64,000 nt of DNA from Enterococcus florum (GCF_004309355.1 NZ_BJCC01000012.1:111688-175687); one strand, 5' to 3'. Counted from the stretch's first letter, positions 39,718-48,817 are shown. Made by a program: numbers and translations. Notes: a model not told the origin generated them from the sequence alone.

Positions 39718-40593
39718 ATGGTAATTTCAGCGATTGGACAAGGGTTTTTATGGGGAATTTTAGGATTGGGAATTTTTATGACTTATCGAATCTTAAACTT
39801 TCCCGATATGACAACGGAAGGCTCGTTTCCGCTAGGTGGAGCAGTGTGCGTGACAGCGATAACGAATGGCATTCATCCTTTGCTGGCAACTTTGTTAGGA
39901 GTGGTTGCGGGGATGTGTGCTGGGTTTATTACCGGAATGCTCTACACTAAGGGCAAGATACCAGTCATCTTAGCCGGAATATTGGTTATGTCAGGTTTGA
40001 ATTCGGTGATGCTGTTTATCATGCAGACACCAAACTTATCCTTATTGGGCCAACCGAAGATCCAAGATTTTTTTACCCGACTTCATTTGCCGGATCATTA
40101 TGATATCGTCATCTTAGGATTGATTGCTGTAAGTATCATCATTGCTGTCTTACTGTTCTTCTTTTTTACAGATTTCGGACAAGCCTATATTGCGACCGGA
40201 GACAATGAAACGATGGCACGTTCGATCGGCATCAACACCAATCGCATGAAGGTAATCGGGCTGACTCTTTCAAACGGCGTGATCGCCTTGTCTGGCGCTT
40301 TGATTGCTCAAAACGATGGCTACGCAGATATTGGAAAAGGAATCGGCGTGATCGTGATTGGTCTGGCGTCGATCATTATTGGAGAAGTGTTGTATGGCGA
40401 ATTAACGTTTGGAGAGCGATTGATTGCTGTGGTATTGGGAAGTGTCATCTATCAATTGTTGATTCTCTTGATCATCAAATTGGGATTGGACACAACTTAT
40501 TTGAAGATTTTCTCATCGATCATCTTGGCCATCTGCTTGATGATCCCACGTTTGAAAGAATCGTTGAATTTAAAAACCGGGTTGGAGGAGTAG
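39718..40593 (+). CDS. trpY: ABC transporter permease, predicted tryptophan uptake
   Basis: A 291-residue membrane protein with about eight to nine hydrophobic segments, similar to branched-chain/ribose-type permeases. The cytoplasmic loop that meets the ATPase is around GDNETMARSIGINTNRMKVIGL. It begins 5 bases after trpX with AAGGGGAG and ends 3 bases before trpZ, so the three genes form one unit. Confidence 0.87.
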   Translation: MVISAIGQGFLWGILGLGIFMTYRILNFPDMTTEGSFPLGGAVCVTAITNGIHPLLATLLGVVAGMCAGFITGMLYTKGKIPVILAGILVMSGLNSVMLFIMQTPNLSLLGQPKIQDFFTRLHLPDHYDIVILGLIAVSIIIAVLLFFFFTDFGQAYIATGDNETMARSIGINTNRMKVIGLTLSNGVIALSGALIAQNDGYADIGKGIGVIVIGLASIIIGEVLYGELTFGERLIAVVLGSVIYQLLILLIIKLGLDTTYLKIFSSIILAICLMIPRLKESLNLKTGLEE

Positions 40594-40596
40594 CTC

Positions 40597-41370
40597 ATGA
40601 ATGCTTTGGAAATCAAACAAGCCAGCAAAACGATCCGCAATGGCATCAAAGATCAGCGCCAAATTTTGCGTTCCGTTGACTTAATAATCAAACCAGGAGA
40701 ATTTGTGACGGTTTTAGGTGGAAATGGTGCCGGAAAAAGTACTTTGTTCAACAGCATTTCAGGCTCGCTGCAATTAGACGGGGGAAGCATCAAAGTAATG
40801 GATCATGAGTTGACCAAACTGCCTGAAGAAAAACGCGCCAGTTACATCGCTCGTGTATTTCAAGACCCTAAAATGGGTACCGCACCGCGACTAACGGTTG
40901 CCGAGAATCTAGGGCTTGCTGAAAAGCGTGGTCAAAAACGCCCGTTGAGGCCGCGAAATTTATCGAAAAAAAGAGAGCATTATGAAGCCTTATGTGCTCA
41001 AATCGGCAATGGCTTAGAAAATCATTTGGATAGTCCTACTGGGTTTCTTTCAGGTGGTCAGCGCCAGGCACTGAGTTTGCTGATGGCTACTTTAACGAAA
41101 CCGGATCTGTTACTGTTGGATGAACATACAGCCGCATTGGATCCTAAAACAGCGAAACAATTAATGGCATTTACTGATCAAATCATTAAAGAAGAACAGT
41201 TGACTTGCTTGATGGTTACTCACAAAATGGAGGATGCCTTGAAATATGGCGATCGCGTGATCGTTATGCAAAAAGGACAAATCGTCAAAGATTTGCGAGG
41301 TCAGGAAAAAGCTGATCTCTCATTAACGGATCTCTTCCTATTTTTCGAAGAAGATATAGAGAATGAATAA
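40597..41370 (+). CDS. trpZ: ABC transporter ATP-binding protein, predicted tryptophan uptake
   Basis: A 257-residue ATPase. Walker A GGNGAGKST (K47), signature LSGGQRQALSL (about 151), Walker B LLLLDEHTAALD (about 171-182) and the switch histidine in MVTHKMEDAL. All are intact. Last gene of trpXYZ. No terminator is seen before the next promoter, so transcription may run into the aroC leader. Confidence 0.92.
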   Translation: MNALEIKQASKTIRNGIKDQRQILRSVDLIIKPGEFVTVLGGNGAGKSTLFNSISGSLQLDGGSIKVMDHELTKLPEEKRASYIARVFQDPKMGTAPRLTVAENLGLAEKRGQKRPLRPRNLSKKREHYEALCAQIGNGLENHLDSPTGFLSGGQRQALSLLMATLTKPDLLLLDEHTAALDPKTAKQLMAFTDQIIKEEQLTCLMVTHKMEDALKYGDRVIVMQKGQIVKDLRGQEKADLSLTDLFLFFEEDIENE

Positions 41371-41385
41371 AAAGTCGAAAAAAAT

Positions 41386-41414
41386 TTGACAATTAAAAAA
41401 AACACATCTATACT
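41386..41414 (+). promoter_or_regulatory. Promoter of the aro leader
   Basis: TTGACA at 41386-41391, exactly 17 bases, TATACT at 41409-41414. Confidence 0.85.
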
Positions 41415-41448
41415 TAATGCAATCTTAACTCGGTTTGGAGCGTTTTAA

Positions 41449-41505
41449 ATGATAACAGCAACTCTTCCAAAACTGAATATGTATTACTTTAGCTATTTTA
41501 GATAG
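41449..41505 (+). CDS. Tyr/Phe leader peptide (18 aa)
   Basis: MITATLPKLNMYYFSYFR. The ATG is 8 bases after GGAG (41437-41440). Residues 12-17 are Y-Y-F-S-Y-F, so five of the last seven codons are Tyr or Phe, just before the stop at 41503-41505. It has the same length, codon position and spacing to the pairing segments as the Trp leader peptide at 38453. The downstream operon makes prephenate, the precursor of Phe and Tyr, and includes tyrA and pheA, so the sensed amino acids match the products. Coding is inferred from layout and composition. Confidence 0.8.
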   Translation: MITATLPKLNMYYFSYFR

Positions 41506-41630
41506 TTTGTATTCATGATCAATCATGGGTACAGACGATGCATGTTTGTATCTATGATGGCTAAGGCGTATTAAGAAAGTCTTGCAGCCGCATAGATGAA
41601 AATCTATAGTGGCTTTTTTCTTTTTTACTT
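41506..41630 (+). promoter_or_regulatory. Ribosome-mediated transcription attenuator of the aro operon
   Basis: Segment 0 (41506-41518) pairs with 1 (41523-41535), three G-U pairs. Segment 1 ATCATGGGTACAGA (41522-41535) pairs over 14 bases with 2 TTTGTATCTATGAT (41545-41558), the mismatches all being G-U. Segment 2 ATCTATGATGGC (41550-41561) pairs with 3 GCCGCATAGAT (41587-41597), one bulge. 3 pairs with 4 ATCTATAGTGGC (41602-41613), one bulge, followed by six T. The TTTGTATCTATG and CCGCATAGATGA blocks are identical to those of the trpXYZ leader. No T-box sequence is present. The mechanism is inferred as for the trp leader. Confidence 0.8.
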
Positions 41631-41634
41631 AGTG

Positions 41635-41670
41635 AAAGCTTATTATAGATTTTCTATAGTAAGCTTTTTT
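41635..41670 (+). terminator. Second terminator of the aro leader
   Basis: A 15-bp stem from AAAGCTTATTATAGA (41635-41649) and TCTATAGTAAGCTTT (41653-41667) with loop TTT, then T. Segment 4 of the attenuator (AAAATCTATA, 41599-41608) is perfectly complementary to TATAGATTTT at 41644-41653, so formation of 4:5 would open this second terminator. Confidence 0.85.
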
Positions 41671-41706
41671 CGTGCTAAAATTTATAAATCAGAAGGGAAG
41701 AATCAC

Positions 41707-42873
41707 ATGCGTTATTTAACAGCAGGGGAATCACATGGCCCAGAATTAACTGCGATTATTGAAGGGATTCCAGCAGGGTTAGATCTCTCCGTTGAAAAAA
41801 TCAATCAAGAACTTAAAAAGCGTCAAGGTGGATATGGCCGAGGCGGCAGAATGAAGATTGAAAAGGATCAAGTCCGTATCACATCAGGTGTTCGGCACGG
41901 CAAGACCTTGGGCTCGCCGATTACCATGGTCGTTGAAAACAAGGACTGGAAAAATTGGAAGACCGTGATGTCGGTAGAAGAAGTACCCGAAAAAGATCAA
42001 CTATTGAGGCGAGTTTCTAAACCTCGTCCTGGCCATGCAGATTTAGTTGGTGGGATGAAATACCAGCATGCTGACTTGAGGAACATTTTAGAGCGCTCCT
42101 CGGCACGTGAGACAACCGTGCGAGTAGCGATCGGTGCATTGGCAAAACAAGTGCTATCCGCTGTAGGGATCGATATTGCCAGCCATGTTGTTTTATTGGG
42201 TGGAATCAAGGCGCAGATTCCAGAAAATCTCTCAGTTGCCGAAATCCGTCAAACCACAGAAGCTTCTGAAGTTTATACTGTTGATCCATCAATTGAAGAA
42301 GAAATGAAGCAGCTGATCGATCAAACAAAGAAGGATGGAGATACATTAGGTGGAATCGTTGAAGTCCGCTTAGAAAATGTTCCACCTGGTCTTGGCAGCT
42401 ATGTTCAATGGGATCGCAAGTTGGATGGCAAATTGGCGCAAGCCATTTTAAGCATTAACGCCTTTAAAGGTGTGGAGTTTGGCCTTGGATTTGAAGCTGC
42501 CAATCAGCCTGGCTCAAACGTGATGGATGAAATCATCTGGGAGGAAGCGGAAGGTTATTCGCGAACCTCTAATCGATTGGGCGGCTTCGAAGGTGGGATG
42601 ACGAATGGAGAACAGTTGATCATTCGTGGTGTAATGAAGCCTATTCCTACGTTATACAAACCTCTGATGAGTGTGGATACGGACACAAAAGAACCTTACA
42701 AAGCCAGTGTCGAACGCTCTGACAGTACGGCGGTTCCAGCTGCTGCGGTAGTTGCTGAAAATGTTGCCGCTACTGTCATTGCAGCAGAGCTGTTAGAGCA
42801 ATTTCACTCCGATACAATGGACGAGCTGATTGCTGAACTAAACAAATACAGACAGCGAATCAAGCAATTCTAG
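41707..42873 (+). CDS. aroC: Chorismate synthase
   Basis: A 388-residue FMN-dependent enzyme converting EPSP to chorismate. Signatures: [18 protein letters not shown] at the N-terminus, [13 protein letters not shown] and [12 protein letters not shown] in the middle, [13 protein letters not shown] near the end. Start at 41707 after AAGGGAAG; the open frame reaches back into the leader terminators but is not coding there. First gene of the attenuated operon. The usual upstream aroE-aroF-aroB genes are not here. Confidence 0.97.
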   Translation: MRYLTAGESHGPELTAIIEGIPAGLDLSVEKINQELKKRQGGYGRGGRMKIEKDQVRITSGVRHGKTLGSPITMVVENKDWKNWKTVMSVEEVPEKDQLLRRVSKPRPGHADLVGGMKYQHADLRNILERSSARETTVRVAIGALAKQVLSAVGIDIASHVVLLGGIKAQIPENLSVAEIRQTTEASEVYTVDPSIEEEMKQLIDQTKKDGDTLGGIVEVRLENVPPGLGSYVQWDRKLDGKLAQAILSINAFKGVEFGLGFEAANQPGSNVMDEIIWEEAEGYSRTSNRLGGFEGGMTNGEQLIIRGVMKPIPTLYKPLMSVDTDTKEPYKASVERSDSTAVPAAAVVAENVAATVIAAELLEQFHSDTMDELIAELNKYRQRIKQF

Positions 42874-42887
42874 CAGGGAGTTAAAGA

Positions 42888-43970
42888 ATGAGTAAAAAAG
42901 TTTTTGTAATTGGCCTCGGTTTGATCGGTGCTTCGTTATGTCAAAACCTTAAACAAACCAATAACATTGTCTATGGATGGGATCATTCACCAGAAAGCTG
43001 TGTTTATGCCAAAGAAACGGGTATCATTGATGAGATCGCAAATGGTTTGGAAACTGCCTGCGAAATGGATGTGATTATCTTAGCAGTCCCTGTTCAAGTG
43101 GCGCTAACCTACTTAAAGCAATTGGCAGAACTTTCTTTAAAGAATTCGGTGGTGGTGACAGATGTCGGCAGCACAAAATCAAAGGTCATGGAAGTCGCAA
43201 AAGAACTGCCATTTACTTTCATCGGAGGTCATCCAATGGCTGGATCTCACAAATCGGGCGTACGAGCGGTCAATCCACTTTTATTTGAAGAAGCGTATTA
43301 TATTCTCACCCCTTTAGAGGACGAGCAAAGCGCGCTAGAGGAGCTTATTGCATTGCTGGCTCCAACAAAGGCTAAGTTTGTGGTGATCGATCCTAAAGGC
43401 CATGATCAAATGGTTGGTGTCCTCAGTCATTTGCCGCATATCGTTGCCTCAGGATTGGTGGAAATGAGTGATGACTTAAGTCAAAAGCATCCCCGCGCCA
43501 ATCAGCTAGCGGCCGGAGGATTTCGCGACATCACAAGGATTGCTTCTTCTGACCCGCAAATGTGGACTGATATTTTGATTACGAATCGTGAGATCTTGCT
43601 GCAATTGATTCAGGAATGGCAAAAAAAAATGAGCACCATTTTTCACAAGATCGATCAACAAGATCATCAAGGTATTTTTGATTTTTTTGCTCAGGCAAAG
43701 GAATCCCGAGATCTTTTGCCTCCGCAAGCAAGGGGAGCGATTCCCGCTTTCTACGATCTGTTAGTCGATATCCCGGATATCGCCGGGGCAGTAGCGAAGG
43801 TGACAACTGTACTAAGCCAGCATCACCTATCGATCATTAATCTAAAGATTCAAGAAACGCGTGAAGATATTTATGGTGTATTAGAATTATCCTTTAAAAA
43901 TCAACAGGATTTGCTAAAAGGAAAAGAATTAATTGAAAATGAACATTTTATTTGTCGGATAAGGAGCTAA
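42888..43970 (+). CDS. tyrA: Prephenate dehydrogenase with ACT domain
   Basis: A 360-residue NAD-dependent enzyme of tyrosine synthesis. Rossmann motif FVIGLGLIGASLCQNL at the start, GGHPMAGSHKSG and VGVLSHLPHIVASG for the prephenate pocket. A C-terminal ACT domain (about 290-360, DIAGAVAKVTTVLSQHHLSI) suggests feedback by tyrosine. It starts 14 bases after aroC with AGGGAG. Confidence 0.95.
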   Translation: MSKKVFVIGLGLIGASLCQNLKQTNNIVYGWDHSPESCVYAKETGIIDEIANGLETACEMDVIILAVPVQVALTYLKQLAELSLKNSVVVTDVGSTKSKVMEVAKELPFTFIGGHPMAGSHKSGVRAVNPLLFEEAYYILTPLEDEQSALEELIALLAPTKAKFVVIDPKGHDQMVGVLSHLPHIVASGLVEMSDDLSQKHPRANQLAAGGFRDITRIASSDPQMWTDILITNREILLQLIQEWQKKMSTIFHKIDQQDHQGIFDFFAQAKESRDLLPPQARGAIPAFYDLLVDIPDIAGAVAKVTTVLSQHHLSIINLKIQETREDIYGVLELSFKNQQDLLKGKELIENEHFICRIRS

Positions 43971-43973
43971 TAA

Positions 43974-45254
43974 ATGAGATTATTATCGAAATCAAAAGGA
44001 CTGCAAGGAGAACTGACAGTTCCTGCGGACAAATCTATTTCCCACCGCAGCATCATGTTTGGCGCAATCAGTCATGGTACAACGACTGTTTACAATTTTT
44101 TGAAAGCAGAAGATTGTTTAAGCACCATCGAGGTATTCAAAAAACTAGGTGTGAAAATCGAAGAGCAGGATGGTGTTTTTCACATCGAGGGAAAGGGATT
44201 TGAAGGGCTCCAGGCGCCTAAGGAAGTGCTGGATGTAGGAAATTCTGGCACCACGATCCGTTTGGTCTCTGGAATACTTGCAGGCCGACCTTTCAAAACG
44301 GTCCTCTCTGGAGATGCTTCGTTGAACAAGCGTCCAATGAATCGTGTCATGCTTCCATTGATCGAGATGGGGGCAAAGGCTTCAGGTCACGAAGGAACAG
44401 AATACCCGCCGATCACAATCGAGGGCGGAGAGCTTTCTGCTATTTCTTATCAGATGCCGGTTGCCAGTGCTCAGGTAAAGTCCGCACTGCTGTTCGCAGC
44501 TTTGCAAGCAGATGGTGAAAGTACCATTTTAGAAAAAGAACATTCGCGAAACCATACAGAAGAAATGATCCGTCAGTTTGGAGGAGTGATCTCTGTTGAA
44601 GGAAAGAAAATCACCCTCAAAGGAAACCAGCAGTTGACAGCACAGAAGGTGCATGTTCCCGGAGATATTTCATCCGCCGCATTCTTTCTAGTTGCCGCAA
44701 GTCTCGTTCCCAACAGTTCGGTCCTTCTTAAACATGTTGGTATCAATCCGACGCGTACAGGTATCTTAGAAGTTTTAAAAGCTATGGGGGCTAAAATAGA
44801 GCTAGTGGATCAGGATCAAACCAATCAGGCTGCAGATTTGAAAATCGATTCTGCTTTTCTGACCAGCTGCGAAATTGGCGGTGAGATCATTCCGCGATTG
44901 ATCGATGAACTGCCGATATTGGCTTTGGCGGCTACTCAGGCGCAAGGGACAACGGTCATAAATGATGCTGAGGAGTTAAAAGTCAAAGAAACCAACCGTA
45001 TCGATGCTACAGCAAAAGAATTAAACAAAATGGGGGCCCATATCATTCCTACTGAAGATGGAATGATTATTCACGGCCCAACTCCGTTGCATGGTGCAGA
45101 GGTAAACAGCCACGGAGATCATCGAATTGGTATGATGCTGCAGGTAGCTGCACTTTTGACGGAGGAACCAGTAACGTTAGCACGACCAGAAGCGGTTAAT
45201 ATTTCATATCCTGCATTTTTCGAGGATATCAAACAATTATCGAAGGGGGAATAG
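43974..45254 (+). CDS. aroA: 5-Enolpyruvylshikimate-3-phosphate synthase
   Basis: A 426-residue enzyme joining shikimate-3-phosphate and PEP. The N-terminal [34 protein letters not shown] and KRPMNRVM motifs, and the later [10 protein letters not shown] and [10 protein letters not shown], are all intact. The sequence [11 protein letters not shown] is the Gram-positive type II-like form. It starts 3 bases after tyrA behind AAGGAG. Confidence 0.97.
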   Translation: MRLLSKSKGLQGELTVPADKSISHRSIMFGAISHGTTTVYNFLKAEDCLSTIEVFKKLGVKIEEQDGVFHIEGKGFEGLQAPKEVLDVGNSGTTIRLVSGILAGRPFKTVLSGDASLNKRPMNRVMLPLIEMGAKASGHEGTEYPPITIEGGELSAISYQMPVASAQVKSALLFAALQADGESTILEKEHSRNHTEEMIRQFGGVISVEGKKITLKGNQQLTAQKVHVPGDISSAAFFLVAASLVPNSSVLLKHVGINPTRTGILEVLKAMGAKIELVDQDQTNQAADLKIDSAFLTSCEIGGEIIPRLIDELPILALAATQAQGTTVINDAEELKVKETNRIDATAKELNKMGAHIIPTEDGMIIHGPTPLHGAEVNSHGDHRIGMMLQVAALLTEEPVTLARPEAVNISYPAFFEDIKQLSKGE

Positions 45255-45256
45255 GA

Positions 45257-45757
45257 ATGGATTCGATCGTTTTAATTGGGTTTATGGGAGCTGGAAAAAC
45301 AACGATCAGCAAGGAGTTGGCATCCACGATCGACTACCATCGAGTAGACATGGACGATGTGTTGGTTGAACGAATCGGACCGATCAATCGTTATTTTGAA
45401 GAACATGGTGAAGCCTCGTTTAGACAACACGAAACAAAGCTGTTGAAGGAAGCTGTTGAGCAATCATCAGTGATCGCCACAGGTGGAGGAGTGATCCTTC
45501 AAAAAGAAAACCAAAACGTCCTAGCAAATAAGATGGTCATTTACTTGAAGGCAGATCCTGAAGTCTTGATCGAACGAATTAGAAATGATAAACAAAACAT
45601 TCGTCCTAATGCCGCCAATAAAAATGATGGTGAGATTAAAAAACTGTTTTTCTCACGCGAAAAACTGTACGAAAAACTAGCAAAAGTCACTGTCGATACA
45701 TCGTATAAAACGCCCCAAGAGATCGTTCAAGAGATCTTGGAAAAGGTAGGCCTATAA
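45257..45757 (+). CDS. aroK: Shikimate kinase
   Basis: A 166-residue NMP-kinase fold. Walker A GFMGAGKTT (K14), VDMDDVLVERIG for shikimate and Mg, GEASFRQHETKLL and ATGGGVIL. Overlaps pheA by one base and lies 2 bases after aroA. Confidence 0.95.
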   Translation: MDSIVLIGFMGAGKTTISKELASTIDYHRVDMDDVLVERIGPINRYFEEHGEASFRQHETKLLKEAVEQSSVIATGGGVILQKENQNVLANKMVIYLKADPEVLIERIRNDKQNIRPNAANKNDGEIKKLFFSREKLYEKLAKVTVDTSYKTPQEIVQEILEKVGL

Positions 45758-46596
45758 TGGATATTGGCTATTTAGGTCCTAAGGGCTCATTCACTCACGC
45801 AGCAGCTAAGGCTTTTTTCCAAACTGAAACACTGACAAGTTATCCAACCTTGATTCAACTAATTGATGCTCGCGTAGCAGGTCAGATCGACTATGCTGTA
45901 GTACCCGTTGAAAATACGATTGAAGGCTCTGTCTTGCAGACCATCGATGGTATCTATCAAAATCTACCGACGATCCAAGGAGAAATTACGTTGAAGATCG
46001 AGCAGCAGCTGATGGTTCGCCCAGAGTATGCCGAGCGTTGGAAGGAAGCAGAGCTGGTCTGCAGTCATCCCCAAGCTCTGGCACAATGTCAAACTTTTAT
46101 TCGGGAATACTTTCCAGCAGCTGAAATCGAACAAATGGCCTCAACCACATTAGGTGCCAAAAGGGTAGCAGAGACTCCGCAGAAAATCATTGCTTCGATC
46201 GGCTCTTGTACGGCCGCTAGAGAGTTTGATTTGACTATCGTCAAGCGAAATATTCAATCGGTGGAAAACAACGAAACTCGTTTTTGGCTGCTGGGAGATC
46301 AACCAGTCGAAAGTCAGTTGAATTTTCAACGCCAAAAGGCCACTTTGCTGGTTGATCTGCCGTTTGACCGACCGGGTGCTTTGTATCATCTGCTGGCTCT
46401 ATTTGCGGAAGCAAAGATCAATTTGACCAAAATTGAATCACGCCCGCAAAAAACACAACTAGGCGAATATTTCTTTATCATCGATCTGGAAGTGCCAAAA
46501 GATCTGCAAACATTGGATCGAGTGATCCATTTGCTTAGTCAACAAGAATTTCCAGTAAAATTTGTTGGAAACTATCCCACTTATCGAAAACCTTGA
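45757..46596 (+). CDS. pheA: Prephenate dehydratase with ACT domain
   Basis: A 279-residue enzyme of phenylalanine synthesis. GYLGPKGSFTHAAAKAFF at the start, VVPVENTIEGSV, and the TRFWLLG motif. The ACT regulatory domain (about 195-275) contains RPGALYHLLALFAEAKINLTKIESRP with the ESRP phenylalanine-binding motif. Monofunctional, with no chorismate mutase domain. Last gene of the operon, followed by a terminator. Confidence 0.96.
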   Translation: MDIGYLGPKGSFTHAAAKAFFQTETLTSYPTLIQLIDARVAGQIDYAVVPVENTIEGSVLQTIDGIYQNLPTIQGEITLKIEQQLMVRPEYAERWKEAELVCSHPQALAQCQTFIREYFPAAEIEQMASTTLGAKRVAETPQKIIASIGSCTAAREFDLTIVKRNIQSVENNETRFWLLGDQPVESQLNFQRQKATLLVDLPFDRPGALYHLLALFAEAKINLTKIESRPQKTQLGEYFFIIDLEVPKDLQTLDRVIHLLSQQEFPVKFVGNYPTYRKP

Positions 46597-46626
46597 CGAA
46601 CTACGTTAAGGTTTTCTTATTTTTTT
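46587..46626 (+). terminator. Terminator of the aro operon
   Basis: AAAACCTTGACG / CGTTAAGGTTTT (one G-U), loop AACTA, followed by a T-rich tract. Confidence 0.85.
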
Positions 46627-46698
46627 CAAGAAAACTGAGACAAATCATCTGCCTTTTGCTATTTTGATACTATCATATGTAAATAAAGAGGTGGATCC

Positions 46699-47847
46699 AT
46701 GAGCCGAGTAGATCGATACAAAAAAGTTCATGACGAAAGCCGAAACAGTGAACGGAAAGCGTCGCTGGTTCGAAGAGAAAGAAAAAAAAAGCCGAACCCA
46801 ACTGAAACAAATGACCAGTATCGTCATCATACGAATGACGAGTTGTATGACGACTATGATGCATGGGAGAACAAGAAAACCAAACGCCGCTTTTCTTTTC
46901 CTAGTTTCAGACGAAAGAAATCATTCAACAATTTTGAAAAAAAGCAAAAGCCGAAAAAGAAAAGAAAAATCAGAAAGATTCTTTTATCCCTACTGCTCTT
47001 ATTGATTGGTTTTTTTATCGTTTCATTTATTGCCGGCAATGTGATGGCCCGGTTTGATTCTTCTATTCCCAAACTAGAGGAACAAGAGTTTAATGGCACC
47101 TCATCTGCGGATGGAACAAACAATATTCTCTTACTCGGCAGCGATACCAGAGATAATGTATCCGGCCGTGCAGATTCCATTATGATTTTGCAAGTTGATG
47201 GGCGTGGAAAGCCGAAGTTGGTTTCATTTATGCGCGATATGTATGTCAATGTTCCTGGTGTGGGTGAAAACAAATTAAATGCCGCTTATGCTTATGGCGG
47301 TGCTGATTTGGTTCGTCAAACCTTGAAGGAAAACTTCGGTGTTGATTGCCGCTATTATGCAATGGTAGATTTCCAATCCTTTGAAAAGGGGATTGATGCT
47401 TTATTCCCGAGCGGTGTTCCAATTGATGCCGAAAAAGATATGAGCGCTTATATTGATGAACCAATCAGTCAAGGGCCTCAAAGGATGAATGGACACACCC
47501 TACTGAATTATGCCCGCTTCAGAATGGATGAGGAAGGCGATTTTGGCCGAGTACGCAGACAGCAGCAAGTCATGCAGACTGTTTTTGGTCAGCTTAAAAA
47601 TCCGTTCGTTTTGCTAAGAGGACCGTATACCGCCGGAAAAATGTTCGGGTATCTCTCAACCGACATGAGCAATGGCTGGGTTGCGTTGAATACCTTCAAT
47701 TTTGCTAAAGCTGCTATGGGGATCGAGCGCATGACACTGCCAGTCGATGGCTCATGGAGTTACGGAGATACCTATAATGCAGGAAGTGTTCTGAATGTTG
47801 ATTTCGCTCAGAATTCACAGGCCGTCCAAGGCTTTTTGGCCAAATAG
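46699..47847 (+). CDS. LytR-CpsA-Psr (LCP) family glycopolymer transferase
   Basis: A 382-residue membrane protein. The first ~95 residues are very basic and probably cytoplasmic (KKRKIRKI before the helix). One membrane helix lies at about 97-117, then the extracellular LCP domain with LLLGSDTRDNVSGRADSIMILQV, SFMRDMYVNVPG and LLNYARFRMDEEGDFGRVRRQQQV. These carry the conserved Asp and Arg residues that bind the lipid pyrophosphate. LCP enzymes attach teichoic acids or capsule to peptidoglycan. It follows the aro operon, as in E. faecalis by my recollection. Start after AGAGGTGG. Confidence 0.92.
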   Translation: MSRVDRYKKVHDESRNSERKASLVRRERKKKPNPTETNDQYRHHTNDELYDDYDAWENKKTKRRFSFPSFRRKKSFNNFEKKQKPKKKRKIRKILLSLLLLLIGFFIVSFIAGNVMARFDSSIPKLEEQEFNGTSSADGTNNILLLGSDTRDNVSGRADSIMILQVDGRGKPKLVSFMRDMYVNVPGVGENKLNAAYAYGGADLVRQTLKENFGVDCRYYAMVDFQSFEKGIDALFPSGVPIDAEKDMSAYIDEPISQGPQRMNGHTLLNYARFRMDEEGDFGRVRRQQQVMQTVFGQLKNPFVLLRGPYTAGKMFGYLSTDMSNGWVALNTFNFAKAAMGIERMTLPVDGSWSYGDTYNAGSVLNVDFAQNSQAVQGFLAK

Positions 47848-47864
47848 GTAAAGTTTAAATTCCA

Positions 47865-47893
47865 TTGACTCTCTGAATATGCTATATTTTATA
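47865..47893 (+). promoter_or_regulatory. Promoter ahead of degV
   Basis: TTGACT at 47865-47870, 17-base spacer, TTTATA at 47888-47893. The -10 match is modest. Confidence 0.5.
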
Positions 47894-47928
47894 TATTGCA
47901 AATTTCGATTAAAAGTGAGGAAGCTACT

Positions 47929-48777
47929 ATGAAATTAGCGATCGTGACTGATAGCTCTGCCTATCTAAATGAACGCATCAAAAATCATCGCGATTTATTT
48001 ATCATCCCCATTCCTGTAATAATAGACGGCAAACCCTTTGAAGAGGGAGTGGACATCCACGAAGACGAGTTTTATCGTCTATTGAATCAAAGTGAAGAGT
48101 TTCCAACGACCTCTCAACCTGTTCTCGGTGAAGTGCTGACAATGTATCAGGACATTCGAGCGCAAGGCTATGACACCATTTTGAGCATCCATCTTTCAGA
48201 GGGCATCTCTGGTTTTGTTCGTACCCTTCATTCCATCAAGGATGAAATTGATGGCTTGACGATCGTTCCTTATGACTCGACTATTACCAGCGTCCCAATG
48301 GGATATATGGTAGAAAAAGCATTAGAGTTGTCCGACCAGGGAAAAGGTCTACCTGAAGTGATTGCTGGAGTAGATGCTGTACGAGACACTACTCATGCAT
48401 ACATCATTGTTGACGATCTGAACAATCTGGTCCGTGGTGGAAGATTAACAAACGGTGCTGCAATCATCGGCGGCTTATTGAAAATCAAACCGATTTTGAC
48501 TTTTTCTGAAGGAAAGATCGTCCTGTCCGAAAAAATCCGTTCTTTAAAAAAAGCGCTCCAGCGAACGGAAGAAATCATCATGGAACATCAGAACAGCAGT
48601 CAGAAAGAATTGCGTTTATACGTCATTCATGCGAACAATCCTGAATTGGCGCAGACTGAATATGAAAAGCTGCGCGGGTTGTATCCTACTTCAGTTATTG
48701 AGATCGGCAGCTTTGGTCCTGTGATCGGGACACATTTAGGAGACAAGGCCATTGCAATCGGCGTTGCCGGAAAATAA
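47929..48777 (+). CDS. DegV-family fatty-acid-binding protein (FakB-like)
   Basis: A 282-residue DegV-fold protein. TDSSAYL at the N-terminus, PTTSQPVLGEV (TSQP motif), IHLSEGISGFVRTL, and C-terminal GPVIGTHLGDKAIAI are hallmarks. Family members bind a fatty acid and present it to the kinase FakA; which acid cannot be told here. ATG at 47929 after GTGAGGAAG. Several copies per genome are usual. A terminator follows. Confidence 0.9.
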   Translation: MKLAIVTDSSAYLNERIKNHRDLFIIPIPVIIDGKPFEEGVDIHEDEFYRLLNQSEEFPTTSQPVLGEVLTMYQDIRAQGYDTILSIHLSEGISGFVRTLHSIKDEIDGLTIVPYDSTITSVPMGYMVEKALELSDQGKGLPEVIAGVDAVRDTTHAYIIVDDLNNLVRGGRLTNGAAIIGGLLKIKPILTFSEGKIVLSEKIRSLKKALQRTEEIIMEHQNSSQKELRLYVIHANNPELAQTEYEKLRGLYPTSVIEIGSFGPVIGTHLGDKAIAIGVAGK

Positions 48778-48783
48778 ATCTAT

Positions 48784-48817
48784 AAAACCGTCAAGCTCTC
48801 GACTTGATGGTTTTTTT
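48784..48817 (+). terminator. Terminator after degV
   Basis: AAACCGTCAAG / CTTGATGGTTT stem with one G-U, 7-base loop, then TTTT. Confidence 0.85.

Noticed and set aside
41506..41706. T-box riboswitch ahead of aroC, and the long frame running from 41596 into aroC.
   Set aside because: No T-box consensus. The upstream extension crosses two terminator hairpins and has no ribosome binding site, while 41707 has one.
46854..47273. A 139-codon antisense frame in the LCP gene.
   Set aside because: Overlaps conserved LCP coding sequence and lacks a ribosome binding site.
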